A DNA stretch of 64,000 bases from Actinomycetales bacterium. Lineage in GTDB: Bacteria; Actinomycetota; Actinomycetes; S36-B12; UBA5976. Shown piece after piece: positions 10,629 through 20,780 of the stretch. The position numbers and the translations under genes are program-made. The stretch lies in NCBI GenBank assembly GCA_027484085.1, contig JAIXQF010000004.1:568162-632161 (forward strand), written 5' to 3'. Position 1 is the stretch's first letter. Each line of letters begins with the position of its first letter. The notes beneath the pieces are model-generated. The model made no database searches and was not told the DNA's origin. It saw only the letters and a program-made list of their open reading frames with translations.

Positions 10629-10658
10629 AGAGTACCTGCCAAGTACCCGAATGCTCAA
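10629..10658 (-). promoter_or_regulatory. rpsT promoter
   Basis: On the minus strand a -35 box TTGAGC (10653-10658) and a -10 box TACTCT (10629-10634) are separated by 18 bases, predicting a leader of about 30 bases with the AAGAGG ribosome-binding site. This fits a sigma-70-like promoter for a strongly expressed ribosomal protein gene. It lies just upstream of the divergent lepA start. Confidence 0.65.
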
Positions 10659-10669
10659 ATTGTGCCCAA

Positions 10670-12544
10670 GTGTGGGATTATGAGCGAGTGTCTAAGGCAA
10701 TCAACCCACCGAGTCCGGGTGCCACAGACCCCAAAATTATTCGAAATTTCTGCATTATTGCCCATATCGACCACGGCAAATCGACATTGGCAGATCGCAT
10801 GCTCCAGATCACGGGGATCGTGGACCCACGCCACATGCGAGCTCAGTACTTAGACCGAATGGACATTGAGCGCGAGCGCGGAATCACGATTAAGAGCCAA
10901 GCCGTTCGCCTTCCATTCGTAGCTGACGACAACGAAACATATGTATTGAACTTGATCGATACACCAGGGCACGTGGACTTTACCTATGAAGTAAGCCGCA
11001 GCCTGGCAGCTTGCGAAGGCGCAATCTTGTTGGTCGATGCCGCTCAAGGCATTGAGGCTCAAACTCTTGCCAATTTGTATCTAGCACTTGAAAACAATCT
11101 GACGATTATTCCGGTCTTAAACAAAATCGATTTACCAGCTGCGCAGCCTGAAAAATATGCAGCTGAAATTGCACACATCATTGGCTGTGACCCTGAATCA
11201 GTTTTGAAGGTGAGTGCGAAAACTGGTTTAGGCGTGGAAGAACTTCTCAATGAAGTTGTCAAGCAAGTCCCTGCGCCTGTTGGTGACCCAGAGGCCCCGG
11301 CTCGCGCACTGATTTTCGATTCGGTTTATGACACCTACCGCGGTGTAGTTACTTATGTTCGCGTAATTGATGGTCGAATTCCAGAACGTGATCGCATCAA
11401 GATGATGAGTACGGGCGAAACGCACGAAACTTTAGAAGTTGGCGTTATCTCGCCTGACCCAGTTTCTTCCAAGGCAATTGGTGTTGGGGAAGTTGGTTAC
11501 TTGATAACTGGTGTTAAGGATGTTCGACAATCCAGAGTTGGCGACACTGTCACACTTGCCGCAAAACCGGCGCAGGAATCTCTTGGTGGGTATCGCGATC
11601 CAGTGCCAATGGTTTTCTCCGGACTTTACCCACTTGATGGATCGGACTACCCAGAACTTCGAGAAGCTCTCGACAAGTTGAAGTTAAACGATGCTGCCTT
11701 GGTCTATGAGCCAGAGACTTCCGTGGCTTTGGGCTTCGGATTCCGTTGTGGCTTCCTAGGACTACTTCACTTAGAAATTGTGCGAGAGCGATTAGAGCGC
11801 GAATTCAATTTGGATTTGATTTCAACCGCTCCGAACGTGGTTTATCGCGTCGTTATGGAAGATGGCAAAGAAATCATCGTTACTAATCCAAGTGAATTCC
11901 CAGGCGGCAAGATTGCTGAAGTTCACGAGCCGATGGTTCGATCAACAATCCTTACGCCAAGTGAATTTGTCGGTTCAATCATGGAGCTTTGCCAAACTCG
12001 TCGTGGCAACTTACTGGGCATGGACTACTTGTCAGAAGATCGCGTAGAAATGCGTTACACATTGCCATTGGCTGAAATTGTCTTTGACTTCTTCGACCAA
12101 CTGAAGTCAAAAACTCGTGGGTACGCGTCGTTGGATTACGAACCAACTGGTGAGCAGTCTGCAGATCTAGTGAAGGTTGATATCCTTCTGCACGGAGATC
12201 CAGTCGATGCCTTCAGCGCAATCGTGCATCGCGACAAGGCATACAACTATGGCGTTGCAATGGCCGCAAAGTTGAAAGATTTGATTCCAAGACAACAGTT
12301 CGAAGTTCCGATTCAAGCCGCGATCGGTGCCCGCGTTATTGCCCGCGAAACCATTCGAGCGATTCGGAAAGATGTTTTGGCTAAGTGTTACGGCGGCGAC
12401 ATTTCCCGAAAGCGCAAACTTCTTGAGAAGCAAAAAGAAGGAAAGAAGCGCATGAAGATGGTGGGACGTGTAGAAGTTCCGCAGGAAGCCTTCATCGCCG
12501 CACTTTCTACCGATGACAACGCAGCAAAGGCAAAGGCTAAGTAA
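10670..12544 (+). CDS. lepA: Elongation factor 4 (LepA)
   Basis: Ribosomal back-translocase GTPase. 624 residues from the GTG at 10670. A second GTG at 10688 (VSKAINPP) would give 618; neither has a good Shine-Dalgarno. G1 is [10 protein letters not shown]3 is DTPGHVDF and G4 is NKID. The C-terminal LepA-specific domain is present ([16 protein letters not shown] near the end). It heads the run lepA-MOSC-hemW. The next gene overlaps its stop by one base (TAATG). Confidence 0.96.
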   Translation: MWDYERVSKAINPPSPGATDPKIIRNFCIIAHIDHGKSTLADRMLQITGIVDPRHMRAQYLDRMDIERERGITIKSQAVRLPFVADDNETYVLNLIDTPGHVDFTYEVSRSLAACEGAILLVDAAQGIEAQTLANLYLALENNLTIIPVLNKIDLPAAQPEKYAAEIAHIIGCDPESVLKVSAKTGLGVEELLNEVVKQVPAPVGDPEAPARALIFDSVYDTYRGVVTYVRVIDGRIPERDRIKMMSTGETHETLEVGVISPDPVSSKAIGVGEVGYLITGVKDVRQSRVGDTVTLAAKPAQESLGGYRDPVPMVFSGLYPLDGSDYPELREALDKLKLNDAALVYEPETSVALGFGFRCGFLGLLHLEIVRERLEREFNLDLISTAPNVVYRVVMEDGKEIIVTNPSEFPGGKIAEVHEPMVRSTILTPSEFVGSIMELCQTRRGNLLGMDYLSEDRVEMRYTLPLAEIVFDFFDQLKSKTRGYASLDYEPTGEQSADLVKVDILLHGDPVDAFSAIVHRDKAYNYGVAMAAKLKDLIPRQQFEVPIQAAIGARVIARETIRAIRKDVLAKCYGGDISRKRKLLEKQKEGKKRMKMVGRVEVPQEAFIAALSTDDNAAKAKAK

Positions 12545-13206
12545 TGTCCGAATCAACTGGTTCTGCAAAAGTTCTTTCATTAAATGTGGTTAACGCGGTT
12601 ATTCCTGATGTTGGTGGTTCGGTCGGCGTAACATCGATCGACAAGCGATCTGTCGCTGATTCTCGTGAAGTGACAACAGCGGGGGTTGCCGGCGATCAGC
12701 GATCTGATATTCCTAATCACGGCATGCCAGAGCAAGCGGTTTATGCCTACGCACGTGAAGATTACGAATGGTGGGAAGCGGAACTTGATAAGGAAATTCC
12801 AGCTGGAAAATTCGGTGAGAACCTAACAACAGTTGGCATCGATGTAACGAACGCAGTTATTGGCCAAACTTGGCGCGTTGGAACCACATTGCTTCAGGTA
12901 ACAGGACCACGAATTCCTTGTGGAACATTTGCGCGATTCATGGATGAAGACAAGTGGGTTAAGCGCTTCATGGATGAAGGCATGCCAGGAACTTACTTTC
13001 AGGTGCTTGAAGCCGGCCAGATCGCAGCGGGCGATGAGATCGTAATTGAATCCACGCCAGAACATGGCGTAACAGTTAGCGATGTTTACCAATTAGTTTC
13101 GGGTGATCGTGACCCAGATCGAATTGCTCGTGTTCTAAATTGCCCAGAACTTCCAGAGGAAATGCACACTCGAGTTTCGGGTTACAACAAGCACTACACC
13201 AAGTAA
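12544..13206 (+). CDS. MOSC domain protein (YiiM-like)
   Basis: 220 residues. MOSC domains bind the molybdenum cofactor, and YiiM-type proteins serve reduction of N-hydroxylated compounds. GKFGENLTTVG near residue 95 and GPRIPCGTFARF near residue 120, with the conserved Cys, match the MOSC core. A C-terminal helical segment (SDVYQLVSGDRDPDRIARVLNCPELP) is typical of the YiiM branch. Translationally coupled to lepA by a 1-base overlap. A Moco-related gene is consistent with the Moco-dependent CO dehydrogenase at 44 kb, though a link is only inference. Confidence 0.85.
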   Translation: MSESTGSAKVLSLNVVNAVIPDVGGSVGVTSIDKRSVADSREVTTAGVAGDQRSDIPNHGMPEQAVYAYAREDYEWWEAELDKEIPAGKFGENLTTVGIDVTNAVIGQTWRVGTTLLQVTGPRIPCGTFARFMDEDKWVKRFMDEGMPGTYFQVLEAGQIAAGDEIVIESTPEHGVTVSDVYQLVSGDRDPDRIARVLNCPELPEEMHTRVSGYNKHYTK

Positions 13207-13209
13207 CTA

Positions 13210-14358
13210 ATGCGTACTTTAAGCGCTTACGTTCACATTCCCTTTTGTGCATCGAGGTGCGGGTATTGCGACTTCAACACTTACACGGCTGCCGAATTGC
13301 AACGTGATGGAACCTCGATAACGGCAGCAACTTACCCAGATCGAGTTGTCTCTGAAATCAACTGGTTGCGTAATGATAAACGAGAAGATGATCGCGCATT
13401 AAGTACCGTGTTTTTTGGTGGTGGCACGCCGACACTGATTGATGCCAAAGAACTTGTAAGAATTCTGCAGGCTTTGAAAAATGAATATGGATTTACAGAC
13501 GACATCGAAGTCACAACCGAGGCAAATCCTGATTCGGTAACTCGGCAAGATCTGGAAATACTTCGAACCGGCGGATTTACTCGAATTTCATTTGGACATC
13601 AAAGCAGTGCCGCAAATGTACTTGCCTTACTGGAACGTACCCACAGACCAGGGAAGACCTGGGAAGCAATTAGTGACGCTAGAAGCGCAGGCTTTGAGCA
13701 TGTAAGTGTGGACTTGATTTATGGCAGCCCAGGTGAAACGGATGCAGATCTTGCCGAGACACTAGATCAAGTTTCGGTCGCAGATGTTGATCACGTAAGT
13801 GCCTATTCGTTAATTGTTGAACCAGGCACGCGCCTGGCTGCCCGGGTAGCCCGTGGCGAAATCCCAAACCCGAGCGATGACGTCGCTGCTCATCGATATG
13901 AATTGATTGAAACCCGCCTTCGGAGCCTTGGCCTGACTTGGTACGAGGTAAGTAATTGGGCCAAACCGGGCGGCGAATGTCGACACAATATTGCGTACTG
14001 GCGAAATCAGGATTGGCTAGGAATTGGTCCTGGCGCACACGCACACTCTGCTGGTACTAGGTCATGGAACCTCAAGCACCCGGCAGCTTGGGCAGCTCGG
14101 GTTGATGAAGGCGTTTCGGCAACTGCTGACCTCGAAGTCCTTGAACTATCCGACATCAAACACGAAGACATCATGCTTGGGTTGCGACTTCGAGAAGGCT
14201 TATCACTTTCAGTGCTAGGCGAGTCCGGACTAACTCAGGCAGAACTCGCGGTGGGTGAAGGATTACTAGATCCCGAGAGTTTCAAGGCAGGCAAAGCGGT
14301 CCTTACGTTTCAAGGGCGGTTGCTAGCGGATGGGTTAGTCGCGCGCCTGTGGGGCTAA
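13210..14358 (+). CDS. hemW: Radical SAM heme chaperone HemW
   Basis: 382 residues, often annotated as oxygen-independent coproporphyrinogen III oxidase. The [4Fe-4S] cluster motif is CASRCGYCDF near residues 13-22, the CX3CX2C arrangement followed by the Phe that HemW/HemN share. FFGGGTPTLI and FGHQSSAANVL are further radical-SAM landmarks. HemW proteins bind heme and hand it to membrane oxidases. It lies between lepA and hrcA, the normal actinobacterial position, 3 bases after the MOSC gene. Confidence 0.93.
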   Translation: MRTLSAYVHIPFCASRCGYCDFNTYTAAELQRDGTSITAATYPDRVVSEINWLRNDKREDDRALSTVFFGGGTPTLIDAKELVRILQALKNEYGFTDDIEVTTEANPDSVTRQDLEILRTGGFTRISFGHQSSAANVLALLERTHRPGKTWEAISDARSAGFEHVSVDLIYGSPGETDADLAETLDQVSVADVDHVSAYSLIVEPGTRLAARVARGEIPNPSDDVAAHRYELIETRLRSLGLTWYEVSNWAKPGGECRHNIAYWRNQDWLGIGPGAHAHSAGTRSWNLKHPAAWAARVDEGVSATADLEVLELSDIKHEDIMLGLRLREGLSLSVLGESGLTQAELAVGEGLLDPESFKAGKAVLTFQGRLLADGLVARLWG

Positions 14359-14365
14359 CCAAGGT

Positions 14366-14396
14366 TAGACTGGCACTCGATACTTGTGAGTGCTAG
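14366..14396 (+). promoter_or_regulatory. CIRCE operator with overlapping -10 box upstream of hrcA
   Basis: Inverted repeat CTGGCACTC (14370-14378), a 9-base spacer, then GAGTGCTAG (14388-14396). It matches the CIRCE consensus TTAGCACTC-N9-GAGTGCTAA except at the outermost bases of each arm. A -10-like TAGACT (14366-14371) touches its left arm, so bound HrcA would cover the transcription start. It also runs into the AGGAG ribosome-binding site of hrcA. Confidence 0.9.
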
Positions 14397-14404
14397 GAGT
14401 CGCC

Positions 14405-15421
14405 ATGGAAGACCGTAAATTAGCGGTTTTACGAGCCATTGTTGATGACTATGTCCAAACTCATGAGCCAGTTGGATCTAAAGCGCTAGCTGATCGCCAC
14501 TCTTTGGGAGTATCTTCGGCGACAATTCGCAATGACATGTCAGCCCTGGAAGAAGATGGCTACATCAGCGCACCTCACACCAGCGCAGGGCGGATCCCAA
14601 CCGACAAGGGCTACCGCCTGTTTGTCGACAAACTAAATTCAATCAAGCCAATGTCGCAGCCAGAACGGAAAGCCATTCAAACTTTCCTAGATCAAGCGGT
14701 AGACCTCGATGATGTAATGAATCGAACGGTGCGCTTGCTGTCTCAGTTAACAAAGCAAGTTGCCTTAGTTCAATATCCTTCATTGGTCAGAAGCACCGTT
14801 CGACATATCGAATTAGTTAGTTCTGGCGGGACAAAACTTCTGGTGATTCTGATCGCTGACACCGGGCGAATTGAGCAGCGAAACATCGATATCATGAGAC
14901 AAGTTTCAGATGAATTCATGCACGACCTGCGTACACGACTAAACGTAGCCCTCGATGGCCAACTGTTCACTGATGTTCCTGATCGTTTGGTTGGAATAGC
15001 CGATAGTTTTGCAATGGAATTCAAGCCCGTAGTTAACACAGTGGTAGCAACAATTCTTGATGCCGTAGTTTCCCAAAATGAAGAACGCGTTGTTGTCGGA
15101 GGAACTTCTAACCTGGCTCGAGTTGGTGAGGATTTCACAACTGCAGTCGGACCAGTCCTCGAAGCACTTGAAGAGCATGTGGTTTTACTCAGACTGTTTG
15201 GTGAAGCTGCCGAGCCTGATTCATTAACGGTTCGAATTGGTCACGAGAACCCCGTTGAGGAATTACAGCGCGCTTCAGTTGTAACGGTTGGCTACGGTTC
15301 CGGCGACCAAGCGCTGGCAACGATGGGAATTTTGGGACCAACCCGAATGGATTACGCAGGTTCAATGGGCGCAGTAAGAGCTGTTGCTAAGTATGTCGGC
15401 CAGATTTTGAAGGACCAATAA
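14405..15421 (+). CDS. hrcA: Heat-inducible transcription repressor HrcA
   Basis: 338 residues. HrcA binds CIRCE and represses chaperone genes. The N-terminal winged helix ([20 protein letters not shown] and [18 protein letters not shown]) is followed by the HrcA GAF-like domain. The start is ATG at 14405 with AGGAG a few bases upstream; an in-frame GTG at 14390 falls inside the CIRCE arm and was not used. dnaJ follows with no gap, and the CIRCE element directly upstream shows autoregulation of the hrcA-dnaJ operon. Confidence 0.96.
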   Translation: MEDRKLAVLRAIVDDYVQTHEPVGSKALADRHSLGVSSATIRNDMSALEEDGYISAPHTSAGRIPTDKGYRLFVDKLNSIKPMSQPERKAIQTFLDQAVDLDDVMNRTVRLLSQLTKQVALVQYPSLVRSTVRHIELVSSGGTKLLVILIADTGRIEQRNIDIMRQVSDEFMHDLRTRLNVALDGQLFTDVPDRLVGIADSFAMEFKPVVNTVVATILDAVVSQNEERVVVGGTSNLARVGEDFTTAVGPVLEALEEHVVLLRLFGEAAEPDSLTVRIGHENPVEELQRASVVTVGYGSGDQALATMGILGPTRMDYAGSMGAVRAVAKYVGQILKDQ

Positions 15422-16540
15422 ATGACTGACTATTACAAAGTACTTGGTGTGAGCCGGGATGCCACACCTGAAGAAATCAAACGCGCGTATCGCAAACTTG
15501 CCCGAGAACTTCATCCCGATGTAAATCCAGGTGCCGAGGCTGGTGAGCGCTTCAAGGATGTTACCTCTGCGTACGAAGTGCTATCTGATCCGCAAAAGCG
15601 AGAGATGTTTGATCTTGGTGGTGATCCATTTTCGTCCGGTGGCGGGTTCAACGCAGCGGCTGGATTTGGTTTTGGAGATATTGTTGATGCGTTCTTCGGC
15701 GGTGGCGGACAACGCGGACCACGCTCGCGCAAACGTCGAGGTCAGGATGCGTTAATCAGACTTCAAGTAACTCTCGAAGAAGCAGCCTTTGGTTCAACAA
15801 GAGAATTTGCCGTTGATACGGCAGTAACTTGCACTTCCTGCACTGGCGAAGGCACCACCTCCGGAACCGGGATTGTTAACTGCACAATGTGTGCTGGGCG
15901 AGGTGAAGTTCAATCAGTCCAGAAGTCATTCTTGGGCCAGGTCATGACATCTCGTCAATGTCCGCAATGCCAAGGGTTTGGAACCTTGAACCCACATCCT
16001 TGTGCCGAGTGCGCTGGAGACGGGCGAGTGCGAACTCGCAGCACCTTGTCAGTCCAAATCCCACCAGGTGTTGAGGGTGGAACCCGAATTCAAATGACTG
16101 GTCAAGGTGAAGTTGGTCCAGGTGGCGGTCCAGCAGGTGACCTTTATGTTGAGCTAATCGAATTGCCACACGCAGTCTTCCAGCGCAATGGTGACCAGCT
16201 ACATGCCACGATCTCGCTTCCAATGACAGCAGCAGCGTTAGGCACAACCATGGAACTGGAAACGCTCGATGGTACGGCGCCGATTCACATTAAGCCTGGC
16301 ACTCAATCGGGATCTACGGTCACGTTGCGTGGCCAAGGTATGCCAAGACTTCGCACTTCAGGTCGTGGTGACTTAGTGGTCCATTTAGAAATCCTCACAC
16401 CAACTGGCCTGGATCAAAATCAAGAAGACTTGCTCCGTCAGCTTGCAAGCATGCGCGGCGAAGAAACACCGTCCGCACAATTTCACGAACAATCATCTAG
16501 TTTGTTTGGAAAACTTAAGGATGCGTTTACTACACGATGA
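15422..16540 (+). CDS. dnaJ: Chaperone DnaJ (DnaJ2 type)
   Basis: 372-residue Hsp40 co-chaperone that stimulates DnaK. The J domain has HPD at about residues 32-34, a Gly/Phe-rich linker follows, and then four CXXCXGXG zinc-binding repeats ([32 protein letters not shown]). The C-terminal substrate-binding domains are complete. It lies in the HrcA/CIRCE operon, with its start right after the hrcA stop. rsmE overlaps its stop as ATGA. Confidence 0.96.
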   Translation: MTDYYKVLGVSRDATPEEIKRAYRKLARELHPDVNPGAEAGERFKDVTSAYEVLSDPQKREMFDLGGDPFSSGGGFNAAAGFGFGDIVDAFFGGGGQRGPRSRKRRGQDALIRLQVTLEEAAFGSTREFAVDTAVTCTSCTGEGTTSGTGIVNCTMCAGRGEVQSVQKSFLGQVMTSRQCPQCQGFGTLNPHPCAECAGDGRVRTRSTLSVQIPPGVEGGTRIQMTGQGEVGPGGGPAGDLYVELIELPHAVFQRNGDQLHATISLPMTAAALGTTMELETLDGTAPIHIKPGTQSGSTVTLRGQGMPRLRTSGRGDLVVHLEILTPTGLDQNQEDLLRQLASMRGEETPSAQFHEQSSSLFGKLKDAFTTR

Positions 16541-17271
16541 CCGCTGCAGTGTTTCTGGTTAAACCAGGTGAGATCTCTAACGAAACAAGATCCTTCACCC
16601 TAGATGGTGATGAAGGCAGACATGCCGCAACCGTTAAGCGCATGCGCGAGGGCGAAGTTATTCACCTTTGCGATGGTCAAGGTGGCCGCGCTGTTGCAAC
16701 TGTAGTTAAAGTTCACAAGCACAGTTTGGATTTAACTATTGACCAATTCACTTTCGAAGCAGCGCCAGAACCACGATTCGTTGTTGTGCAGGCGTTAGCA
16801 AAAGGTGAACGTGCGGAACTTGCGGTTGAAATGCTTACCGAAGTTGGTGCAGATGCCATCATTCCGTGGCGCGCGGAGCACTCAATTGGAAAATGGGATT
16901 CAATCGAAAAAGGTTTAGACAAGTGGCGTCGCACTTCCCGCGAATCAACTAAACAATCTCGGCGTGCCTGGATCCCAGAAATTTTAGATCTCCAAACAAC
17001 TGCACAGGTCTGCGAATTAATGTCTCATGCGCAAAGCGTGTTTGTTTTGCATGAAAGCGCCGATCAAGCTTTGGCTGCGTGTGCGATTCGTGAGCAGGGA
17101 ACCATCATGATCATTGTCGGCCCCGAAGGTGGCATTTCTCCCGATGAACTTGCAGCCTTTACTGCGGCCGGCGCTCGGGTAGTGCACATGGGGGCAAGTG
17201 TCATGCGGACATCAACAGCCGGCGCAATTGCAGTGGGTGGACTTCTTATGCGCAGCCAGCGCTGGTCTTAG
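16537..17271 (+). CDS. rsmE: 16S rRNA (uracil-1498 N3)-methyltransferase
   Basis: 244 residues. SPOUT-fold methyltransferase acting on U1498 of 16S rRNA with S-adenosylmethionine. The conserved C-terminal knot region is visible as [14 protein letters not shown] followed by [20 protein letters not shown]. The N-terminal PUA-like domain has [14 protein letters not shown]. Start codon overlaps the dnaJ stop (ATGA), which suggests coupled translation. Standard position downstream of dnaJ. Confidence 0.94.
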   Translation: MTAAVFLVKPGEISNETRSFTLDGDEGRHAATVKRMREGEVIHLCDGQGGRAVATVVKVHKHSLDLTIDQFTFEAAPEPRFVVVQALAKGERAELAVEMLTEVGADAIIPWRAEHSIGKWDSIEKGLDKWRRTSRESTKQSRRAWIPEILDLQTTAQVCELMSHAQSVFVLHESADQALAACAIREQGTIMIIVGPEGGISPDELAAFTAAGARVVHMGASVMRTSTAGAIAVGGLLMRSQRWS

Positions 17272-17282
17272 GGCAGGTTGAA

Positions 17283-17633
17283 ATGAGTGCAGAAATAGAT
17301 TGTTTGTTTTGCAAGATTTCCGCAGGACAGATTCCAGCGGAAATAGTAATTGAAACGGTAAGTGCGATTGCATTTCGAGACATTGATCCAAAAGCCCCAA
17401 CACATGTTCTAGTCATCCCGCGAACTCACTTTGCAGATGTAACGGAATTGGCGCAAAAAAATCCAAATCTGGCAGGCGAACTCATGTCCATAGCGGCAGA
17501 GGTTGCAAAGCTTGAAGGTCTAAGTACGGGTTATCGAGTTGTGACTAACAATGGGGAAGATGCGGGCCAGTCCGTTTCCCATGTGCATTTCCACGTTTTA
17601 GGCGGTAGAAGCCTTTCTTGGCCACCAGGATAG
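17283..17633 (+). CDS. HIT family nucleotide hydrolase
   Basis: 116 residues. Histidine-triad protein (HINT-like); such enzymes hydrolyse AMP-lysine-type phosphoramidates and related adenylates. It opens with CLFCKISAGQIPA, where the CxxC is part of a possible zinc site, and ends with the triad SHVHFHVLGG. It lies 11 bases after rsmE and ahead of phoH, as in many Gram-positive genomes. Confidence 0.94.
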   Translation: MSAEIDCLFCKISAGQIPAEIVIETVSAIAFRDIDPKAPTHVLVIPRTHFADVTELAQKNPNLAGELMSIAAEVAKLEGLSTGYRVVTNNGEDAGQSVSHVHFHVLGGRSLSWPPG

Positions 17634-17673
17634 CCAACTCCGACTTTTGATTTCTGCCATAGAATTAGGACAA

Positions 17674-18678
17674 ATGACAGTTTCTGCCTCGCCATCCCAC
17701 ACCGTTGTGATCGTGCCAACCTCCACCCCGATGGTTTCGGTCACGGGAGCTCGCGACGAACTCATCCGGGTAATTGAAAAATCCTTTTCTGATTCAGTGA
17801 TCCTGGTTCGAGGTAACGAAATCACAATCGATGGCCCAAAGCCAAGTGTTGATTTAATCGAAACACTGATTTCCGAAATGCTAGTAATGCTTAGAACCGG
17901 ACAAGGTCTAACACCTGAATCTGTAGAGCGTTCCATTGCAATGCTTCGCTCCGATGTCCGTCCAGCTGACGTGCTTACCGCAAACATCCTTTCCAGTCGT
18001 GGCCGCACAATCCGAGCCAAGACTTTGAACCAAAAGAAATACGTAGACGCAATCGATGAAAACACTATTGTGTTTGGAATCGGACCAGCGGGAACGGGAA
18101 AGACGTACCTTGCGGTAGCCAAAGCAGTTCAAGCGCTACAAAGTAAGCAAGTAACCCGAATCATACTTACTCGACCAGCAGTTGAAGCGGGCGAGCGGTT
18201 AGGTTTTCTACCTGGAACGCTTAGTGAAAAAATCGATCCGTATTTGCGTCCGCTCTACGATGCGTTACACGACATGGTTGATCCCGATTCCATTCCGCGA
18301 TTAATGACGAGTGGCACGATTGAAGTTGCGCCGCTTGCTTACATGCGCGGTCGCACGCTTAATGACGCTTTCATTATTTTGGATGAAGCCCAAAACACCT
18401 CAGCCGAACAAATGAAAATGTTTTTAACTCGACTTGGATTTGGCTCAACCATGGTTATCACAGGCGATGTGACCCAGATTGATTTACCAACAGGGACTGC
18501 TAGTGGACTACGAGTGGTTCGCGATATCTTGAGTGATGTAGATGACGTCGCATTTTGCGAGTTAAGTTCAAGTGACGTTGTCCGCCACAAACTAGTTGGG
18601 CAGATTGTTGACGCGTATGGTCGTTACGACGAAAAGCGTGCCTCACAAGATCAACGTCCAGATCGTAGGAACTCATAA
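17674..18678 (+). CDS. phoH: PhoH-like ATPase
   Basis: 334 residues. P-loop NTPase of the PhoH family, linked to RNA metabolism through its neighbour YbeY. Walker A is GPAGTGKTYLA near residue 140 and Walker B is FIILDEAQNTS. An N-terminal KH-like segment precedes the ATPase. The start is ATG at 17674 with AGGA nearby; TAGAAT immediately upstream could be a -10 box. An upstream TTG at 17647 has no support. ybeY starts 2 bases after the stop. Confidence 0.94.
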   Translation: MTVSASPSHTVVIVPTSTPMVSVTGARDELIRVIEKSFSDSVILVRGNEITIDGPKPSVDLIETLISEMLVMLRTGQGLTPESVERSIAMLRSDVRPADVLTANILSSRGRTIRAKTLNQKKYVDAIDENTIVFGIGPAGTGKTYLAVAKAVQALQSKQVTRIILTRPAVEAGERLGFLPGTLSEKIDPYLRPLYDALHDMVDPDSIPRLMTSGTIEVAPLAYMRGRTLNDAFIILDEAQNTSAEQMKMFLTRLGFGSTMVITGDVTQIDLPTGTASGLRVVRDILSDVDDVAFCELSSSDVVRHKLVGQIVDAYGRYDEKRASQDQRPDRRNS

Positions 18679-18680
18679 CT

Positions 18681-19151
18681 ATGTCCATTGACGTTAATAA
18701 CGAATCTGACTTTGAAGTAAACGAACTAGAAATCTCCGCCCAAGCGCAGTTCGTATTGCGCAGCCTGCACATTAACCCGGCTGCTGAACTTTCCGTTTTG
18801 CTTGTGGATGAGATAGCCATGACAACGCTTCACGAGAAATTCATGGATGAACCAGGTCCAACCGACGTATTGAGTTTCCCAATGGATGAACTTCGCGCGG
18901 GAACACCAGATCGCCTAAGTGAAGAAGGTGTTCTCGGAGATGTCGTCCTTTGCCCGGCTGTTGCCGCTCGCCAGGGCGAACAGGCAGGACACAGCATGGA
19001 AGTTGAATTGCGCCTGCTGCTAACTCATGGAATCTTGCATTTACTTGGACACGATCACGCTGAACCGGAAGAACACAAACTTATGTTTGGGTTGCAGGCC
19101 CAGCTTCTTGCGCAGTGGGAAGGCGAGCGTAATGCTCGTGACCTAGCTTGA
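18681..19151 (+). CDS. ybeY: Endoribonuclease/rRNA maturation factor YbeY
   Basis: 156 residues. Zinc-dependent protein needed for 16S rRNA 3'-end maturation and ribosome quality control. The signature THGILHLLGHDHAEPEEH provides three metal-binding histidines (H-x3-H-x5-H type). LSFPMDE and LGDVVLCP are the other conserved segments. It lies 2 bases after phoH, and the next gene overlaps its stop by 4 bases. Confidence 0.95.
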   Translation: MSIDVNNESDFEVNELEISAQAQFVLRSLHINPAAELSVLLVDEIAMTTLHEKFMDEPGPTDVLSFPMDELRAGTPDRLSEEGVLGDVVLCPAVAARQGEQAGHSMEVELRLLLTHGILHLLGHDHAEPEEHKLMFGLQAQLLAQWEGERNARDLA

Positions 19152-20443
19152 GTCAAAATGCATTTCTGCTGATATTGGCAACGGCAATGGTTCTTTTGGC
19201 TGCCGTCTTTGTTGCAACTGAAACCGCATTAGCTCGAGTTAGCAAGGCCACGATCGATCAACTTCGCAAAGACGGAAGTAAGCGCGCAAGCCGCTTAGCC
19301 GAACTGCTCGATGATCGAGCAAAATATGTAAACTCGCTCCTGTTTGCTCATTTAACTTTGTCGACAATCGCGATCGTGCTGGTCACAACTGCCTGCCTAG
19401 ATATTTTTGTTGACAACAATGCTGCCTTAGTTATTTCCTCGGCCATTATGGTTCTGGTCGGATACATCGTGCTTGGTGTTGCGCCGCAGACTCTCGGTCG
19501 CCAAAAAGCCGACAAGATTGCATTGGCAACTGTCCGTATTACTCGACTGGTAACAGGCCTCCTGGGTCCAATGAGTCGAATCTTCATCTTGGTTGGAAAT
19601 GCGATCACGCCGGGACAAGGTTTTAGAGAAGGACCCTTTTCAACACAAGCCGAATTACGCGAACTTGTGGATATGGCCGGTGCCGATTCAGTTATTGAAG
19701 ATGACGAACGACAAATGATTCACTCGGTGTTTGAACTTGGTGACACAATCGCTAGAGAAGTTATGGTTCCCCGTACCGAAATGGTGTGGATTGAATCTCA
19801 TAAAACTCTTCGTCAAGCTATGTCTCTGGGGCTTCGCTCGGGTTACTCCCGCATTCCGGTGGTAGGCGAAGGAATCGATGACATCGTTGGTGTGGTTTAC
19901 GTAAAAGATATTGCGCGCCGGGTTTTTGAGCATCAAGAGTCCCAAAGCACCGAACGTGTGTCAGATCTAATGCGCCCAGCATTTATGGTTCCGGACAGCC
20001 GAAGTGTCGACGAACTACTGCGTGACATGCAAAGCGCTCGTACTCACTTGGCGGTCCTGGTAGACGAATACGGCGGCACTGCTGGTTTAGTAACGATCGA
20101 AGATGTTATTGAAGAGATTGTTGGAGAAATCTCCGATGAACATGACGTACTTGGTCCTGATGTTGAAGAGCTACCAAACGGTGAGTATCGAGTCAGTTCC
20201 CGGCTTCACATCGATGATTTAGCGGAACTTTTAGAAACCGAAATTTCCGATGAAGGCGTTGATACCGTCGGTGGGCTAATGGCTAAGCGCCTAGGTATCG
20301 TGCCAATTCCAGGTGCAACCGTTGAGATAGCTAATTGGACGTTGACTGCTGAATCAACAGCTGGGCGTCGCCATCGAATTGATACTGTGGTGATCTCGCG
20401 CGATACCTTCACGTCGGTAGAAGAAGTTGATAGCAATGAGTAA
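19148..20443 (+). CDS. CNNM/CorC-type membrane protein (hemolysin family)
   Basis: 431 residues. The N-terminal CNNM domain has about four membrane spans, followed by a CBS pair (from MVPRTEMVWIESH to about VTIEDVIEEIVGEI) and a C-terminal CorC_HlyC domain. Members are implicated in Mg2+ or Co2+ export; 'hemolysin' is a historical name. TTG start overlapping the ybeY stop. Part of the conserved ybeY-CNNM-cdd-like-era cluster. Confidence 0.92.
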   Translation: MSQNAFLLILATAMVLLAAVFVATETALARVSKATIDQLRKDGSKRASRLAELLDDRAKYVNSLLFAHLTLSTIAIVLVTTACLDIFVDNNAALVISSAIMVLVGYIVLGVAPQTLGRQKADKIALATVRITRLVTGLLGPMSRIFILVGNAITPGQGFREGPFSTQAELRELVDMAGADSVIEDDERQMIHSVFELGDTIAREVMVPRTEMVWIESHKTLRQAMSLGLRSGYSRIPVVGEGIDDIVGVVYVKDIARRVFEHQESQSTERVSDLMRPAFMVPDSRSVDELLRDMQSARTHLAVLVDEYGGTAGLVTIEDVIEEIVGEISDEHDVLGPDVEELPNGEYRVSSRLHIDDLAELLETEISDEGVDTVGGLMAKRLGIVPIPGATVEIANWTLTAESTAGRRHRIDTVVISRDTFTSVEEVDSNE

Positions 20444-20780
20444 TTGGAATTCAGAAGACGACAAGTTAGCAGTTTTAGCAAAAGGTGCGCGTTCCCGGAT
20501 TCAGGCGAAAGTCGGTGCGGCACTTCGAGATGAAACCGGTCGCACTTATGCCAGCGCAGAAGTTTCCATCGGAGCCTTGACGCTTACTTCGGTGCAAATG
20601 GTCGTGGCCCAGGCGGTGGCTTCTGGTTCTACTGGAGCTGAAGCAGTAGTTATCTCACCACAAGGTGAATCCAGCATTTCCGATACCGACCTTGAACTTG
20701 TGCGGGATTTTGCAGGCACTGGTGTTCCGATTTATCTAATTGGTGAATCCGGGGATCCAGTTGATTCGCGATTAACGTGA
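20436..20780 (+). CDS. Cytidine deaminase-like protein lacking catalytic residues
   Basis: 114 residues from the ATG at 20436, which overlaps the end of the preceding CNNM gene by 8 bases. The fold is suggested by DETGRTYASAEVSIGALTL and the overall likeness to the actinobacterial deaminase-like protein encoded just before era. The normal zinc motifs (HAE and PCxxC) are absent: there is no Cys at all. It is therefore unlikely to be an active deaminase and may be structural or regulatory. The following transporter gene overlaps its stop. Confidence 0.75.
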   Translation: MSNWNSEDDKLAVLAKGARSRIQAKVGAALRDETGRTYASAEVSIGALTLTSVQMVVAQAVASGSTGAEAVVISPQGESSISDTDLELVRDFAGTGVPIYLIGESGDPVDSRLT

